Source: Litorivita pollutaquae
GTDB lineage: Bacteria > Pseudomonadota > Alphaproteobacteria > Rhodobacterales > Rhodobacteraceae
Length of the DNA: 64,000 bases
NCBI RefSeq assembly: GCF_003205515.1
Contig: NZ_KZ826483.1
Span: 1 to 64,000, forward strand
Direction: 5' to 3'
The number at the start of each line of letters is the position of its first letter. The first letter of the stretch is position 1. Below, piece after piece: positions 55,035-64,000 of this stretch. The notes under the pieces were generated by a model. It was given only the letters and a program-made list of their open reading frames with translations. It was not told the origin of the DNA and searched no databases. A program made the position numbers and the translations under genes.

Positions 55035-56753
55035 GTGATCTTGAGCAAACTGCGTATCTGGACATCTACAGTTGCAATGGCAGCAGGGTTGGCGGCGGCG
55101 ATGCCGGTGGCTCCGGCTTTGGCCGAGAGCCTGTCGGGGGCCTATCTGGCCTCACGTCAGGCGCGGTATGGGTCGGATTTTGCCGCAGCGGCGCAATATC
55201 TGTCGATGGCTTTGGCGCGCGATCCATCACATCCTTTGTTGCTCGACAGTGCCATACAGGCCTTTGTTTCCGTTGGTAAAATCGACTTGGCCCTGCCGAT
55301 TGCCCGCAAGGCCGAAGCCGACGGGGTCGGCAGTCAAGCCGGACGGATGATTTTGGCCGCCAACGAGGCGAAAACAGGCCAGTTCGAGGCGTTGATCGCC
55401 CGTGCCGAAAGCGAAAAAGGCTCGGGCCCCTTGGTGGATGGGTTGATGATCGCATGGGCGCAGGTGGGGCTTGGCGATATGTCGGCGGCGCTCAAGGCAT
55501 TTGATGCCGTGGGCAAAGAACGCGGCTTGGCCAGTTTTGCTCAATATCACAAGGCCTTGGCTTTGGCCTCGGTCGGGGATTTCGAGGCGGCCGAAAAGAT
55601 CTTTGTCGCGGACGGAGCCGGCGCCTTGCAGGGCACCCGACGCGGTATGATCGCGCGCCTGCAAATCATGAGCCAGGTGGAAAAAACCACCGAGGCGGTG
55701 GCGTTGATGGATCAGGTTTTCGGCTCGGATCTGGATCCTGAATTGCGCGAAATGCGTGGTGATCTGGAGGCGGGAAAACCGTTGCCCTTCTCCTTGGCGC
55801 GGGGCGCGGCGGATGGCACCGCAGAGGTGTTTTATTCCATTGCCGGGGCGCTGAGCGACGAGGCGAACCCTGATTATACGTTGCTCTATACTCGCGCGGC
55901 GCTGTATCTGCGGCCCGGTCATACAGATGCGGCGTTGTTGGCGGCGGGGCTGCTTGAGGATCTCGAACAGCATGAATTGGCGGTCGAGGTTTATCGGTCG
56001 GTGCCACAGGATGATCCGGCCTTTCATGCAGCAGAATTGGGCCGTGCTGCGGCCCTGCGCGCGGCGGGCAAGGATGAAGCCGCCATGGAAGTGCTTGAAC
56101 AATTGGCCCGTACCAGCCCCGATTTGCCCGCTGTGCATGTGACCATCGGGGATTATCTGCGCGCCAAGGATGATTTCAAAGGTGCAGTGGCCGCCTATGA
56201 TCGTGCCTTGGCGCTTTATGGTGACTCGCAACCATCGCTATGGTTCTTGTTCTATGCGCGCGGCATTGCCCACGAGCAAATGAAGGATTGGCAGGCATCA
56301 GAGGCGGATTTTCGCAAGGCGCTTGAATTGAACCCGAACCAGCCGCAGGTGCTCAACTATCTTGGCTATTCCTTGGTCGAGCGCGGCGAGAGCCTTGATG
56401 AGGCGCTTGACATGATCGAACGCGCGGTCGCCTCCCGCCCCGATAGCGGTTATATCGTCGACAGCCTCGGTTGGGTGTTGTTCCGGCTTGGCCGCTATGA
56501 CGAGGCCGTGGGTCATATGGAACGCGCCGCCGAATTGGTGGCGGTCGATCCGATCATCAATGATCATCTGGGGGATGTCTATTGGTCCGTGGGGCGTAAA
56601 TTGGAGGCCGAATTCCAATGGCAACGCGCCCTGTCGTTCGAGCCCGAGGAAAAAGACGCGGCGCGTATTCGTCGCAAGCTGGAGGTGGGGCTTGATGCGG
56701 TTTTGGCCGAAGAGGGCGCGGCACCGTTGAAAGTGGCTAATGACGACAATTGA
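55035..56753 (+). CDS. Exported TPR-repeat protein
   Basis: About 572 residues. GTG at 55035 gives a clean signal peptide (SKLRIWTSTVAMAAGLAAAM, cut after ALA). TPR units follow throughout, such as AAAAQYLSMALARDPSHPLL and the best-conserved pair AEADFRKALELNPNQPQVLN and YLGYSLVERGESLDEALDMI. It is a periplasmic or outer-membrane-associated scaffold, BamD/Tol-like in style but not identified. It overlaps ispE by 14 bases. Confidence 0.8.
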   Translation: MILSKLRIWTSTVAMAAGLAAAMPVAPALAESLSGAYLASRQARYGSDFAAAAQYLSMALARDPSHPLLLDSAIQAFVSVGKIDLALPIARKAEADGVGSQAGRMILAANEAKTGQFEALIARAESEKGSGPLVDGLMIAWAQVGLGDMSAALKAFDAVGKERGLASFAQYHKALALASVGDFEAAEKIFVADGAGALQGTRRGMIARLQIMSQVEKTTEAVALMDQVFGSDLDPELREMRGDLEAGKPLPFSLARGAADGTAEVFYSIAGALSDEANPDYTLLYTRAALYLRPGHTDAALLAAGLLEDLEQHELAVEVYRSVPQDDPAFHAAELGRAAALRAAGKDEAAMEVLEQLARTSPDLPAVHVTIGDYLRAKDDFKGAVAAYDRALALYGDSQPSLWFLFYARGIAHEQMKDWQASEADFRKALELNPNQPQVLNYLGYSLVERGESLDEALDMIERAVASRPDSGYIVDSLGWVLFRLGRYDEAVGHMERAAELVAVDPIINDHLGDVYWSVGRKLEAEFQWQRALSFEPEEKDAARIRRKLEVGLDAVLAEEGAAPLKVANDDN

Positions 56754-57633
56754 GGTCTTTGCCCCCGCGAAGGTTAATCTGACGCTCCATATCACCGGAC
56801 AGCGGGCGGATGGCTATCACCTGCTCGACAGCCTCGTGGGGTTCGCAGGTGTAGGCGATGTGCTGCGGATCACGCCGGATGGCGCGGGCGATTTCACCGT
56901 GACAGGCCCAGAGGCGGGCGATGTGCCGATTGGCGGCGCGAATTTTGTGTCGGACGTGGCAGATGTCTTTTGGACCGGCGCGCCTTTGTCTTTTTCGTTG
57001 GAAAAAAACCTGCCGGTGGCGGCGGGAATAGGCGGCGGATCGGCGGATGCAGCCGCCTGTTTTCGCGGTCTGGAATATTTGAACGGGGATGACACAGCGC
57101 CCTCGGCGCAGGCCATGGCGCAATTGCTGGCGATCGGGGCGGATGTGCCGATGTGTGCCGCGTCCGACACCGCCCGCGTGCAAGGTATTGGCGAGGCAAT
57201 CACGCCCTTGGACGTATGGCCCGAACTGCCGATCCTCTTGGTCAACCCGCGCGTTGCGGTGCCGACGGGGCCGGTGTTCAAAGCTTTGACGAAAAAAGAC
57301 AATCCACCGATGGAGGCCTTGCCGGCAGATATGGCGGATTTGCCTGCGGTGTTTGATTGGCTCGCCCGCCAGCGCAATGATCTGGAGCCGCCCGCGCAGG
57401 CAATTGCACCGCAAATCGCGAGGGTGCTTGATGCAATTGCTCAGACCTCGGGGTGCCGCGCCGCGCGAATGTCGGGGTCGGGCGCAACCTGTTTCGGATT
57501 ATATGAAAGCGATGCGATGGCCGCTGCGGCTGCCGCTCATCTCCGGGCGGAGCATCCTCATTGGTGGGTGCAGGCAACGCGTTTGAACGGCGCGCGCCGC
57601 GCCGCGCCTCAGCTGATCCGTGCGACGACGTAA
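56740..57633 (+). CDS. ispE: 4-diphosphocytidyl-2-C-methyl-D-erythritol kinase
   Basis: A 297-residue GHMP kinase with PAKVNLTLHITGQRADGYHL, the ATP loop NLPVAAGIGGGSADAAA, and the C-terminal ARMSGSGATCFGLY. It phosphorylates CDP-ME in the MEP isoprenoid pathway. It converges with the polyprenyl synthase gene and overlaps its 3' end by 25 bases. Confidence 0.96.
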   Translation: MTTIEVFAPAKVNLTLHITGQRADGYHLLDSLVGFAGVGDVLRITPDGAGDFTVTGPEAGDVPIGGANFVSDVADVFWTGAPLSFSLEKNLPVAAGIGGGSADAAACFRGLEYLNGDDTAPSAQAMAQLLAIGADVPMCAASDTARVQGIGEAITPLDVWPELPILLVNPRVAVPTGPVFKALTKKDNPPMEALPADMADLPAVFDWLARQRNDLEPPAQAIAPQIARVLDAIAQTSGCRAARMSGSGATCFGLYESDAMAAAAAAHLRAEHPHWWVQATRLNGARRAAPQLIRATT

Positions 57634-58607
57634 TCGGCGATGTCGCGTAGCATTGTCTTGATCGGATGGTCCGGCAGCGGGTCGAGCGCTTCTTTGGCCT
57701 TGGAGGACCATGCCAGCGCCTCTGCGCGGGTCTCCTCCATCGCGCCATGTTTGGCCAGCAATCTCAACGCCTCGTCCAGATCGCCGTCGTCCTGGCGGCC
57801 TTTCTGTATCGTACGCGTCCAAAAGGCGCGCTCGTCCGCAGCGGCTTTGGCCACGGCTTTGATCACCGGTAGGGTCAATTTGCGTTCGCGGAAATCATCG
57901 CCGATGTTCTTGCCGGTGGCCGTCGCGTCGCCGCTGTAATCAAGCAGATCATCCACGATTTGAAAGGCCACGCCAAGTGCGTCACCATAATCATAAAGCG
58001 CCTGAATTTGTGCCGGGTCTGCTGCCGCGATGACCCCGCCGACCTCGCAGGCGGCAGAAAAAAGCGCGGCGGTTTTGCCGCGCACAACTTGTAGATAAAT
58101 CTCTTCGGTGGTGGCCAAATCCTGTGCCGCGGTAAGCTGCAATACTTCGCCCTCGGCAATCGTGGCAGAGGCATTGGAAAGGATTTCGAGCACCCGCATA
58201 TTGCCGGTTTCGGTCATCAACTGGAAACTGCGGGCAAAGAGATAATCGCCGACCAAAACGCTGGACTGGTTGTCCCAAAGAAGGTTCGCGGTCGGGCGGC
58301 CGCGCCGTTGTTCGCTTTCGTCGACGACGTCATCATGCAACAGCGTCGCAGTGTGAATAAATTCGACCGTGGCGGCCAGATGGATATGATATGCGCCCGC
58401 ATATCCGCACAGACGCGCGGCCGCCAGTGTCAGCATCGGGCGCAGCCGTTTGCCGCCTGCCTCAACCAGATGCGCGGTGACTTCGGGGATGCGGGGGGCG
58501 TGTTTCGAGGCCATGCGGGCGCGGATCAGCGTGTTCACATCGGCAAGGTCGCCCTCAAGGTGAGCGGCAAGTGCTTCGTGCGGTTTGGTCGGGTTGTCCA
58601 AGCTCAT
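57609..58607 (-). CDS. Polyprenyl (octa/decaprenyl) diphosphate synthase
   Basis: A 332-residue trans-prenyltransferase with the first Asp-rich motif LLHDDVVDESEQRRGRPTAN and the second FQIVDDLLDYSGDA. It makes the ubiquinone side chain; chain length cannot be read from sequence alone. The C-terminus overlaps the 3' end of ispE on the opposite strand. Confidence 0.93.
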   Translation of the reverse strand: MSLDNPTKPHEALAAHLEGDLADVNTLIRARMASKHAPRIPEVTAHLVEAGGKRLRPMLTLAAARLCGYAGAYHIHLAATVEFIHTATLLHDDVVDESEQRRGRPTANLLWDNQSSVLVGDYLFARSFQLMTETGNMRVLEILSNASATIAEGEVLQLTAAQDLATTEEIYLQVVRGKTAALFSAACEVGGVIAAADPAQIQALYDYGDALGVAFQIVDDLLDYSGDATATGKNIGDDFRERKLTLPVIKAVAKAAADERAFWTRTIQKGRQDDGDLDEALRLLAKHGAMEETRAEALAWSSKAKEALDPLPDHPIKTMLRDIADYVVARIS

Positions 58608-58690
58608 GGCCTCATTTGTCTCTTTGCTTGACTGGCGCGGCGTCGCATTTGCCTCGACAGCCCCGCATGGATGGCATTAACTGCGCTGAT

Positions 58691-58909
58691 ATGAAACATC
58701 TTTTGCGAACCACCGATCCGACCGAGATCGCCTTTGCCCGCGCATTGCTTTCTGGCGAGGGTATAGACTGCTTTGAATTAGACGTAAATATGAGCATCCT
58801 TGACGGTGGCATCGGAGCATTGCCGCGTCGGCTTATGGTGGCGGACCGTGATCATAAAGCGGCCTACCGCACGCTCCGGGACAACGGGTTGAATCCCGTG
58901 GATGAATAG
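58691..58909 (+). CDS. DUF2007 family small protein
   Basis: A 72-residue protein with the DUF2007 outline: MKHLLRTTDPTEIAFARALL, GIDCFELD, LPRRLMVADRDHKAA. DUF2007 proteins are thought to bind nitrogen-regulatory or metal partners, but function is unknown. It overlaps the methyltransferase gene by eight bases. Confidence 0.8.
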   Translation: MKHLLRTTDPTEIAFARALLSGEGIDCFELDVNMSILDGGIGALPRRLMVADRDHKAAYRTLRDNGLNPVDE

Positions 58910-59711
58910 GGCGCGATGGATGACGCCCGAGAATGATATCGCCGGTTGGGATGCTGAAAATCTCAGTGATGATAAATACTTAAATGGCCGTTTGCAGATC
59001 TGGCAACCACGGGTGGGGTATCGTGCGGGGGTGGATCCGGTTCTTTTGGCGGCGGCGGTGAATGCACGGGCAGGGCAACATGTTTTGGAGCTTGGCTGCG
59101 GGGTGGGGACCGCGTCGCTTTGTCTCGGGACGCGGGTGCCGGATCTGCGTTTGACGGGACTTGAAATTCAAGCAGATCACGCGGCATTGGCGATGGCAAA
59201 CGGGCGACGAAATAGCGCGGATTTTGAGGTGGTCACGGGCGATTTGATGGCCATGCCCGCCTGCCTCAAAGCGCGGCAGTTTGATCATGTAATCGCTAAT
59301 CCTCCCTATTTTGACCGTGGCGCTTCGACCGTGTCGCCACATCCGGCGCGTGAGATGGCGATGGGAATCGCGGCGCCGCTGGAGGCATGGATCACAGCAG
59401 CAGCCAAACGCTGTGCGCCTAAGGGGTATGTCCATGTGATTCACCGGGCCGAGCGGTTGCCAGATTTGATCGCGGCGGCGGCGGGCGTTTTGGGCAGTAT
59501 CGAGGTTTTGCCGCTGATCCCCCGGGTGGGCCGCGCGGCGCAATTGGTGGTTTTTCGCGCACGGCGCGGCGGACGTGCTGATTTCCGCCTTTGGGATGGC
59601 GTGGTGATGCACAAGGGGGCGCGTCATCAGAAAGACGAAGAAAGCTATACAGATCAATTGGTTAATATCCTGCGCCATGGGGCGGCGCTGGAGTTTTCCG
59701 GAACCGGTTAA
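58902..59711 (+). CDS. TrmN6-like adenine-N6 methyltransferase
   Basis: A 269-residue SAM-dependent methyltransferase with motif I VLELGCGVGTASLCLG and the N6-adenine motif NPPYF. The C-terminal HKGARHQKDE and the order of motifs resemble tRNA1(Val) A37 N6-methyltransferase (TrmN6/YfiC). The alternative is a protein glutamine methyltransferase, but the NPPYF context favours TrmN6. It overlaps the DUF2007 gene. Confidence 0.82.
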   Translation: MNRARWMTPENDIAGWDAENLSDDKYLNGRLQIWQPRVGYRAGVDPVLLAAAVNARAGQHVLELGCGVGTASLCLGTRVPDLRLTGLEIQADHAALAMANGRRNSADFEVVTGDLMAMPACLKARQFDHVIANPPYFDRGASTVSPHPAREMAMGIAAPLEAWITAAAKRCAPKGYVHVIHRAERLPDLIAAAAGVLGSIEVLPLIPRVGRAAQLVVFRARRGGRADFRLWDGVVMHKGARHQKDEESYTDQLVNILRHGAALEFSGTG

Positions 59712-59819
59712 GAATTTCTAAACAGTTTCCTCTTCACTCTTTGTATCAGTCGCGTGACAGACGCTGAAATTTGTGCTGCACTGATACCGCCTATTTCAAC
59801 CACAGAGAGGAGACTACCC

Positions 59820-59990
59820 ATGAGTTTGACGTCCCATGTCGAGGAGCTGAAAAAGCGACACGCCACTCTCTCGCAGAAGGTCGAAGCCGAGCAACGATCT
59901 CCTGGCTCCAACCACTTGGTGATTGCGGAGTTAAAGAAGCAAAAACTCCGTCTGAAGGAAGAAATTTCGCGTCTGTCGGTCACGGCCTAG
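59820..59990 (+). CDS. YdcH family (DUF465) small protein
   Basis: A 56-residue protein, MSLTSHVEELKKRHATLSQK, then a helical, Lys/Glu-rich second half (LVIAELKKQKLRLKEEISRL). AGAGGAG upstream supports ATG 59820. Function unknown; usually near genes of envelope or DNA metabolism. Confidence 0.82.
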   Translation: MSLTSHVEELKKRHATLSQKVEAEQRSPGSNHLVIAELKKQKLRLKEEISRLSVTA

Positions 59991-60874
59991 GCCAAAGGAT
60001 CGGCTTTCGATTTCATTGCAAAGCTGGCGCGCGCGGCAAGCCCCGCGCCGCCGGTTATCAACAAGGCAGCTACGGCGAGATTGACGCTTGGGGTGGCCAC
60101 GCCTGCGATAACCAGGATCAGCGTCGATAAAAGCGGCGCAGCGTAGGAGGCGACACCCAACAATTGGATGTCGCCTTTTTTGATCCCGATGTCCCAGACA
60201 TAAAATGCAAGACCAACGGGGCCGAGGCCCAAGCCGATCACGGCACCCCATCCCCATGCGCCGACCGGCCAAACGGTCTCCTCCAGCGCAAGATGGAGCA
60301 ATGCCGAAAGCAGTGCCGTGGCGAGGCAAAAGACCGCCACGCTTTCGGTGGGGGCCGCGCCCAAGCGCCGCGAGAGCACCGAATAACCCGACCATGTAAG
60401 GGCACAGGCGATGGCGAGCAGATACCCCATAGCGTGATCCGCGTTCAGCCCTGATCCGTCCGTGATCAACAAAGCGGCACCGAGAAACCCGAGGCCGCCG
60501 CCGAGAATATGGCCAAGGCGTAGCCGTTCACCCGGCAGCAGGCCGGACATCAGCACGATCAGCAATGGCCACAGATAGGCGATCAATCCCGCTTGTGCGG
60601 GAGGGGCAAGGCGCAAGGCGGTGAAATACAACGCGTGATATCCAAAAAGTCCAAGCGTACCAAAGAGGTAGATGCGCCAGTTGACCGTGCGCAAGTGGTG
60701 AAGGCGACCGGTCACTCGCGCCCATATAAGGCCAAGCGTGCCCCCAACTGCAAAACAGATCGCGTTGAGAAGCAAGGGCGGGGTGGGGGCGGTGGCGACG
60801 GTGAGCAATGCCAACAACGCCCAAAGCAGGATCGCGATGAAACCGATGAAGGTGGCGGTGCGTGTGTTGATCAT
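59987..60874 (-). CDS. DMT-superfamily (EamA) transporter
   Basis: A 295-residue protein with ten membrane helices and two EamA repeats (LLWALLALLTVATAPTPPLL, APPAQAGLIAYLWPLLIVLM, then GPVGLAFYVWDIGIKKGDIQ). It resembles YddG-type aromatic amino acid or metabolite exporters. It converges with the YdcH gene (four-base overlap of ends). ATG 60874 is chosen; the earlier in-frame start gives a hydrophilic 32-residue extension. Confidence 0.88.
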   Translation of the reverse strand: MINTRTATFIGFIAILLWALLALLTVATAPTPPLLLNAICFAVGGTLGLIWARVTGRLHHLRTVNWRIYLFGTLGLFGYHALYFTALRLAPPAQAGLIAYLWPLLIVLMSGLLPGERLRLGHILGGGLGFLGAALLITDGSGLNADHAMGYLLAIACALTWSGYSVLSRRLGAAPTESVAVFCLATALLSALLHLALEETVWPVGAWGWGAVIGLGLGPVGLAFYVWDIGIKKGDIQLLGVASYAAPLLSTLILVIAGVATPSVNLAVAALLITGGAGLAARASFAMKSKADPLA

Positions 60875-60933
60875 ATCGGCGACGCTATCTTGTTGGTCGC
60901 ATGGTGAACAGTCGATTGCGCGACGCATCGCGC

Positions 60934-60963
60934 AAAAAAGGCCGGCGCTTTGCCGCGCCGGCC
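60934..60963 (-). terminator. Intrinsic terminator after phaB
   Basis: A 9-bp perfect stem GGCCGGCGC/GCGCCGGCC, six-base loop and six T on the minus strand. Confidence 0.85.
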
Positions 60964-60989
60964 CCTTCAATACGTGATCCGGTTGCGGA

Positions 60990-61712
60990 TCAGGTCATAT
61001 ATTGACCGCCGTTCGCTGTGAGCGTTGCGCCGGTGATGAAACCTGCGTCATCGGAGGCGAGGAAAACCACCGCGCGGGCGATGTCTTCGGGTTCACCCAA
61101 ACGACCAACGGGGATCGTCGCAATGATCGATTCGCGGACTTTTTCCGGCACCGCCATCACCATATCGGTCGCAACATAACCGGGGCAGATGGCGTTTACG
61201 GTGATGCCCGCGCGCGCGCCTTCTTGCGCCAAGGCTTTTGTGAAGCCGATGTCGCCGGCTTTGGCCGCGGAATAGTTGGCTTGGGCGAATTGGCCTTTTT
61301 GGCCGTTGATCGACGAAATCGAAATCACACGGCCGAATTTGCGGTCGCGCATGCCAGGCCAGATCGGGTGCGTCATGTTGAACAGGCCGGACAGATTGGT
61401 ATCCATCACCTGAGTCCACTGTTCGCGGGTCATTTTATGGAAGGGCGCGTCGCGGGTAATGCCGGCATTGTTCACAAGCACGTCGACCGGGCCAAGATCT
61501 GCTTCGACCGAGGCAATGCCTGCGACGCATTCGTCGTAATCGGCCACGTTCCATTTGTAGGTCTTGATGCCAGTTTCGGCGGTGAATTTTGCGGCGGCTT
61601 CATCATTGCCCGCGTAGGTCGCGGCGACGTCATAACCGGCCTCTTTCAGAGCGATGGAAATGGCCGCGCCAATGCCGCGCGATCCGCCTGTGACGAGTGC
61701 TGTTCGTGCCAT
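60990..61712 (-). CDS. phaB: Acetoacetyl-CoA reductase
   Basis: A 240-residue SDR with TGGSRGIGAAISIAL, NNAGITRDAPFHKMTREQWT, catalytic Tyr-Lys in NYSAAKAG, and NAICPGYVATDMV, all typical of PhaB/PhbB. It reduces acetoacetyl-CoA to (R)-3-hydroxybutyryl-CoA with NADPH for PHB synthesis. It lies downstream of phaA on the same strand with a terminator and an inverted repeat between them. Confidence 0.96.
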   Translation of the reverse strand: MARTALVTGGSRGIGAAISIALKEAGYDVAATYAGNDEAAAKFTAETGIKTYKWNVADYDECVAGIASVEADLGPVDVLVNNAGITRDAPFHKMTREQWTQVMDTNLSGLFNMTHPIWPGMRDRKFGRVISISSINGQKGQFAQANYSAAKAGDIGFTKALAQEGARAGITVNAICPGYVATDMVMAVPEKVRESIIATIPVGRLGEPEDIARAVVFLASDDAGFITGATLTANGGQYMT

Positions 61713-61769
61713 GGTGTCCTCCCAATTGGCAAATTTCTCTTGGTAATGGTGTTACCCATATTCACGTTG

Positions 61770-61790
61770 TTGCGCAACATTGTTGCGCAA
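61770..61790. promoter_or_regulatory. Candidate PhaR-type operator upstream of phaB
   Basis: Two copies of the palindrome TTGCGCAA (61770-61777 and 61783-61790) separated by five bases lie in the presumed phaB promoter region. The PhaR repressor of related bacteria binds TGC-rich inverted repeats, so a similar role is plausible. Not proven. Confidence 0.45.
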
Positions 61791-61850
61791 AAGATTTCTC
61801 ATATTCCGCAGCCTTCTTTGCAGTTTGGTCACTTAGTCGCACGAAATACA

Positions 61851-61880
61851 AAGAAAAAGGGGCGCTTTGGGGCGCCCCTT
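61851..61880 (-). terminator. Intrinsic terminator after phaA
   Basis: A 9-bp stem AAGGGGCGC/GCGCCCCTT with a six-base loop and a T-rich tail on the minus strand. Confidence 0.8.
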
Positions 61881-61929
61881 GTTGAAAAAGGTGATTTTTC
61901 TGCGACAGCAAAGAATCGCTGCCTATAGA

Positions 61930-63105
61930 TTAGGGCCGCTCAAGGCACATGGCCACGCCCATGCCACCGCCAATGCAAAGCGTTGCGAGGCCTTTCTTGG
62001 CGCCGCGGCGCTGCATTTCAAACAGCAAGGTGTTGAGGATACGCGCGCCCGAGGCCCCGATCGGGTGGCCAATGGCAATTGCGCCGCCGTTGACGTTCAC
62101 AACGGCCGGATCCCAACCCATTTCTTTGTTCACGGCGCAGGCCTGTGCGGCAAAGGCTTCGTTGGCTTCGACAAGGTCAAGGTCTTCGGCTTTCCAACCG
62201 GCCTTTTCCAAAGCTTTGCGCGAGGCATGGATCGGGCCGACGCCCATGATCGACGGGTCAAGGCCGGCGGTGGCATAGGATGCGATGCGCGCCAGCGGGG
62301 TGATGCCGCGTTTCTCGGCTTCATCGGCGCTCATCAGGAGCGCGCCCGCCGCGCCATCATTGATGCCGGAGGCATTGGCCGCCGTGACCGATCCATCTTT
62401 GGTAAAGGCCGGGCGCAGCTTTTGCATGGCATCCATGGTTGCGCCGTGCCGGATATATTCATCGGAATCGACAACGGTTTCGCCCTTGCGGGTTTTGATG
62501 ACAAAGGGGACGATTTCATCGGCGAATTTGCCGGCTTTCTGGGCGGCTTCGGCTTTGTTTTGCGAGGCCACAGCGAACTCGTCTTGCTGGTCGCGGCTGA
62601 TCTGCCATTGCTCGGCGACGTTCTCGGCGGTTTGCCCCATGTGGTAGCCGTTGAAGGCATCCCAAAGACCATCACGAATCATCGTGTCGATGTATTTTGT
62701 GTCGCCCATTTTATGGCCTGCGCGCAGGTTGGCGGCATGGGGGCTCATGGTCATATTCTCTTGGCCGCCAGCGGCGACAATATTGGCGTCACCCAATTGG
62801 ATGTGCTGGGCGGCCAAGGCCACGGCGCGTAGGCCGGAACCACAAACTTGGTTGATCGACCATGCGGCGGACTCGATGGGAAGGCCGGCGTTGATATGGG
62901 CTTGGCGGGCGGGGTTTTGGCCCTGAGCAGCGGTCAAAACCTGACCCAGAATGGTTTCGGATACTTCCGAGGGATCAATGCCGGCGCGTTTGACAATTTC
63001 GGTAAGAACGGCCGCGCCAAGATCATGTGCGGGCGTGTTGGCAAATGATCCGCCAAAAGAGCCGACACCCGTGCGGGCTGCGGATGCGATAACTACGTTG
63101 GTCAT
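61930..63105 (-). CDS. phaA: Acetyl-CoA acetyltransferase (beta-ketothiolase)
   Basis: A 391-residue thiolase with the acylated Cys in [31 protein letters not shown], the His in [20 protein letters not shown] and the second Cys in [17 protein letters not shown]. It condenses two acetyl-CoA for PHB synthesis and other routes. The start at 63105 is family-typical; the 40-codon extension upstream is not. Confidence 0.96.
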   Translation of the reverse strand: MTNVVIASAARTGVGSFGGSFANTPAHDLGAAVLTEIVKRAGIDPSEVSETILGQVLTAAQGQNPARQAHINAGLPIESAAWSINQVCGSGLRAVALAAQHIQLGDANIVAAGGQENMTMSPHAANLRAGHKMGDTKYIDTMIRDGLWDAFNGYHMGQTAENVAEQWQISRDQQDEFAVASQNKAEAAQKAGKFADEIVPFVIKTRKGETVVDSDEYIRHGATMDAMQKLRPAFTKDGSVTAANASGINDGAAGALLMSADEAEKRGITPLARIASYATAGLDPSIMGVGPIHASRKALEKAGWKAEDLDLVEANEAFAAQACAVNKEMGWDPAVVNVNGGAIAIGHPIGASGARILNTLLFEMQRRGAKKGLATLCIGGGMGVAMCLERP

Positions 63106-63279
63106 GTGATTTTCTCCACCTGATTGCGCGGCGTTTGCACGTCCATGATATGGTTTCACATACCACCGGCGCGCGCCGGATAGAAAAGAGATAGAGGATT
63201 TGCCGCGCTGCGGCAAGGTCATCACCTTGCGACGGAATGCATCAACCCATTGGTCTTTGGTCGAAGAACCACGCCGCGG

Positions 63280-64000
63280 TTAGGCGGAGGAGCGCATCGC
63301 CATAGGTTGCAACCATGATGGGTTGGTGGTCGGCGCGCCAAAGAAATACCCTTGGAGACAATCAACGCCGAGCGAGGTCAGGTAGGCAGCATCGGGAGCA
63401 CGCTCGACGCATTCGGCGACCGTGAACATATCGAATTGTTGCGCAATCGACAAAAGTGCTCTGGTGATCACTTGATTGTCGGCATCTTCACTGATGCCTC
63501 GAATGAACTGCCCGTCGACTTTCAGGATGTCGAAGTAGAAATCCTTGAGGTAGCGGAAGGATGTGAAGCCTGCGCCGAAATCGTCCAAAGCAAAGGAAAT
63601 GCCGCGATTTTGCAGGTTGGACATGAAGCCGACCACCAATTCGGGCACCAGCATAGCGCTGCTTTCGGTGATTTCGAGGATCAACCGTTCGCCAATTGTG
63701 GGATCACGGTCGAGGCCTCGTTTGAGGGTGCGGGTCCATTTTTGGTAGCCGATGGACCGCGCAGACATATTGATCGAAAGGCGGATCTGCGGTTGCTCGT
63801 GCAGGGTGCGCAGGCCTTTTTCGAGCGCAAGGCAGTCAATGAGACGGCCGGTTTCCGTGGTTTCAATGGAGTCGATGAAATCGGCGGCCGGGATCACACG
63901 CCCGGTCTCATCCAGCACCCGGATCAACCCTTCGTAGAAGGCCGGTCTGTCTTGTTGCAGGGATTGAACGACGGGTTGATAGGCGAGCATGACCTGATTG
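63280..64000 (-). CDS. EAL-domain cyclic-di-GMP phosphodiesterase, N-terminus cut by window edge
   Basis: At least 240 C-terminal residues. The catalytic residues of active EAL proteins are present: the signature is EGL (FYEGLIRVL), Asn in RLSINMSARS, Glu in LEITESS, LDDFGAGFTSFRYL, Lys in ILKVDGQFI, Glu in VAECVE and Gln in LQGYFFG. It should hydrolyse c-di-GMP. The open frame continues beyond the right edge, so any sensor or GGDEF domain is not seen. Confidence 0.88.
   Translation of the reverse strand, partial: NQVMLAYQPVVQSLQQDRPAFYEGLIRVLDETGRVIPAADFIDSIETTETGRLIDCLALEKGLRTLHEQPQIRLSINMSARSIGYQKWTRTLKRGLDRDPTIGERLILEITESSAMLVPELVVGFMSNLQNRGISFALDDFGAGFTSFRYLKDFYFDILKVDGQFIRGISEDADNQVITRALLSIAQQFDMFTVAECVERAPDAAYLTSLGVDCLQGYFFGAPTTNPSWLQPMAMRSSA

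Overview
The window is about 60% GC and its gene content is that of an alphaproteobacterium of the Rhodobacteraceae/Roseobacter group. The supporting evidence is a PHB operon (phaA, phaB), an aa3-oxidase subunit IV micro-gene, a DmdC-like acyl-CoA dehydrogenase, alphaproteobacterial pyrB/pyrC and gshA types, and a two-domain Sua5-type tsaC. I saw no rRNA or tRNA genes.

Positions 1 to about 13,830 form a nested mobile island. The left edge holds the end of an IS3-family insertion sequence, which appears to have cut a KAP-type P-loop NTPase gene. Next comes a RepA-like AAA ATPase gene on the minus strand. Its upstream partner gene is split in two: one piece lies at 1959-2490 and the other at 13665-13721, 11.2 kb away. 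The two pieces meet at a 16-bp direct repeat (TCCCCAGTCCGCCACT, 2475-2490 and 13665-13680) and stay in the same reading frame across it. I infer that an 11.2-kb integrative element inserted into this gene. Just inside each end the element has an identical 23-bp sequence, itself a tandem of a 12-bp unit, which looks like integrase arm-type sites.

The element (2475-13680) carries two unrelated tyrosine recombinases, one at each end. It also has two small helix-turn-helix proteins, two unrecognised genes of 272 and 406 codons, and a complete minimal type II-C CRISPR-Cas system. That system consists of a divergent tracrRNA with a perfect intrinsic terminator, cas9 (1084 aa), cas1, cas2, and an array of six identical 36-bp repeats with five 30-bp spacers. 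The anti-repeat of the tracrRNA fixes the crRNA strand as minus, so the array is transcribed toward cas2. The CRISPR system therefore appears to be cargo of an integrative element, which is the most interesting feature of the window.

From about 14.2 kb onward the sequence is ordinary chromosome. It begins with an HPP/CBS-domain gene broken by two frameshifts, one of them caused by a 13-bp tandem duplication. It continues with a CoxG-like protein, an ABC-2 exporter pair, an S49 peptidase, a Ca/Na antiporter, an SDR, uvrC, and the pgsA-moaD-moaE cluster. Then come an OmpA-family protein, the divergent ubiA/rsmE pair, gshA, the plsY-pyrC-orf-pyrB cluster, a family 4-like uracil-DNA glycosylase, moaB and an RND efflux pair. 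After these are a DsbD-N-like protein, yqgE, tsaC, an acyl-CoA dehydrogenase with a metallo-hydrolase, a cytochrome oxidase micro-subunit, azlCD, mobA, greA, ETF-QO, a TPR protein, ispE, a polyprenyl diphosphate synthase, a small methyltransferase cluster, a DMT transporter, phaB, phaA and a partial EAL protein at the right edge. Molybdenum cofactor genes recur at three separate sites (moaDE, moaB, mobA).
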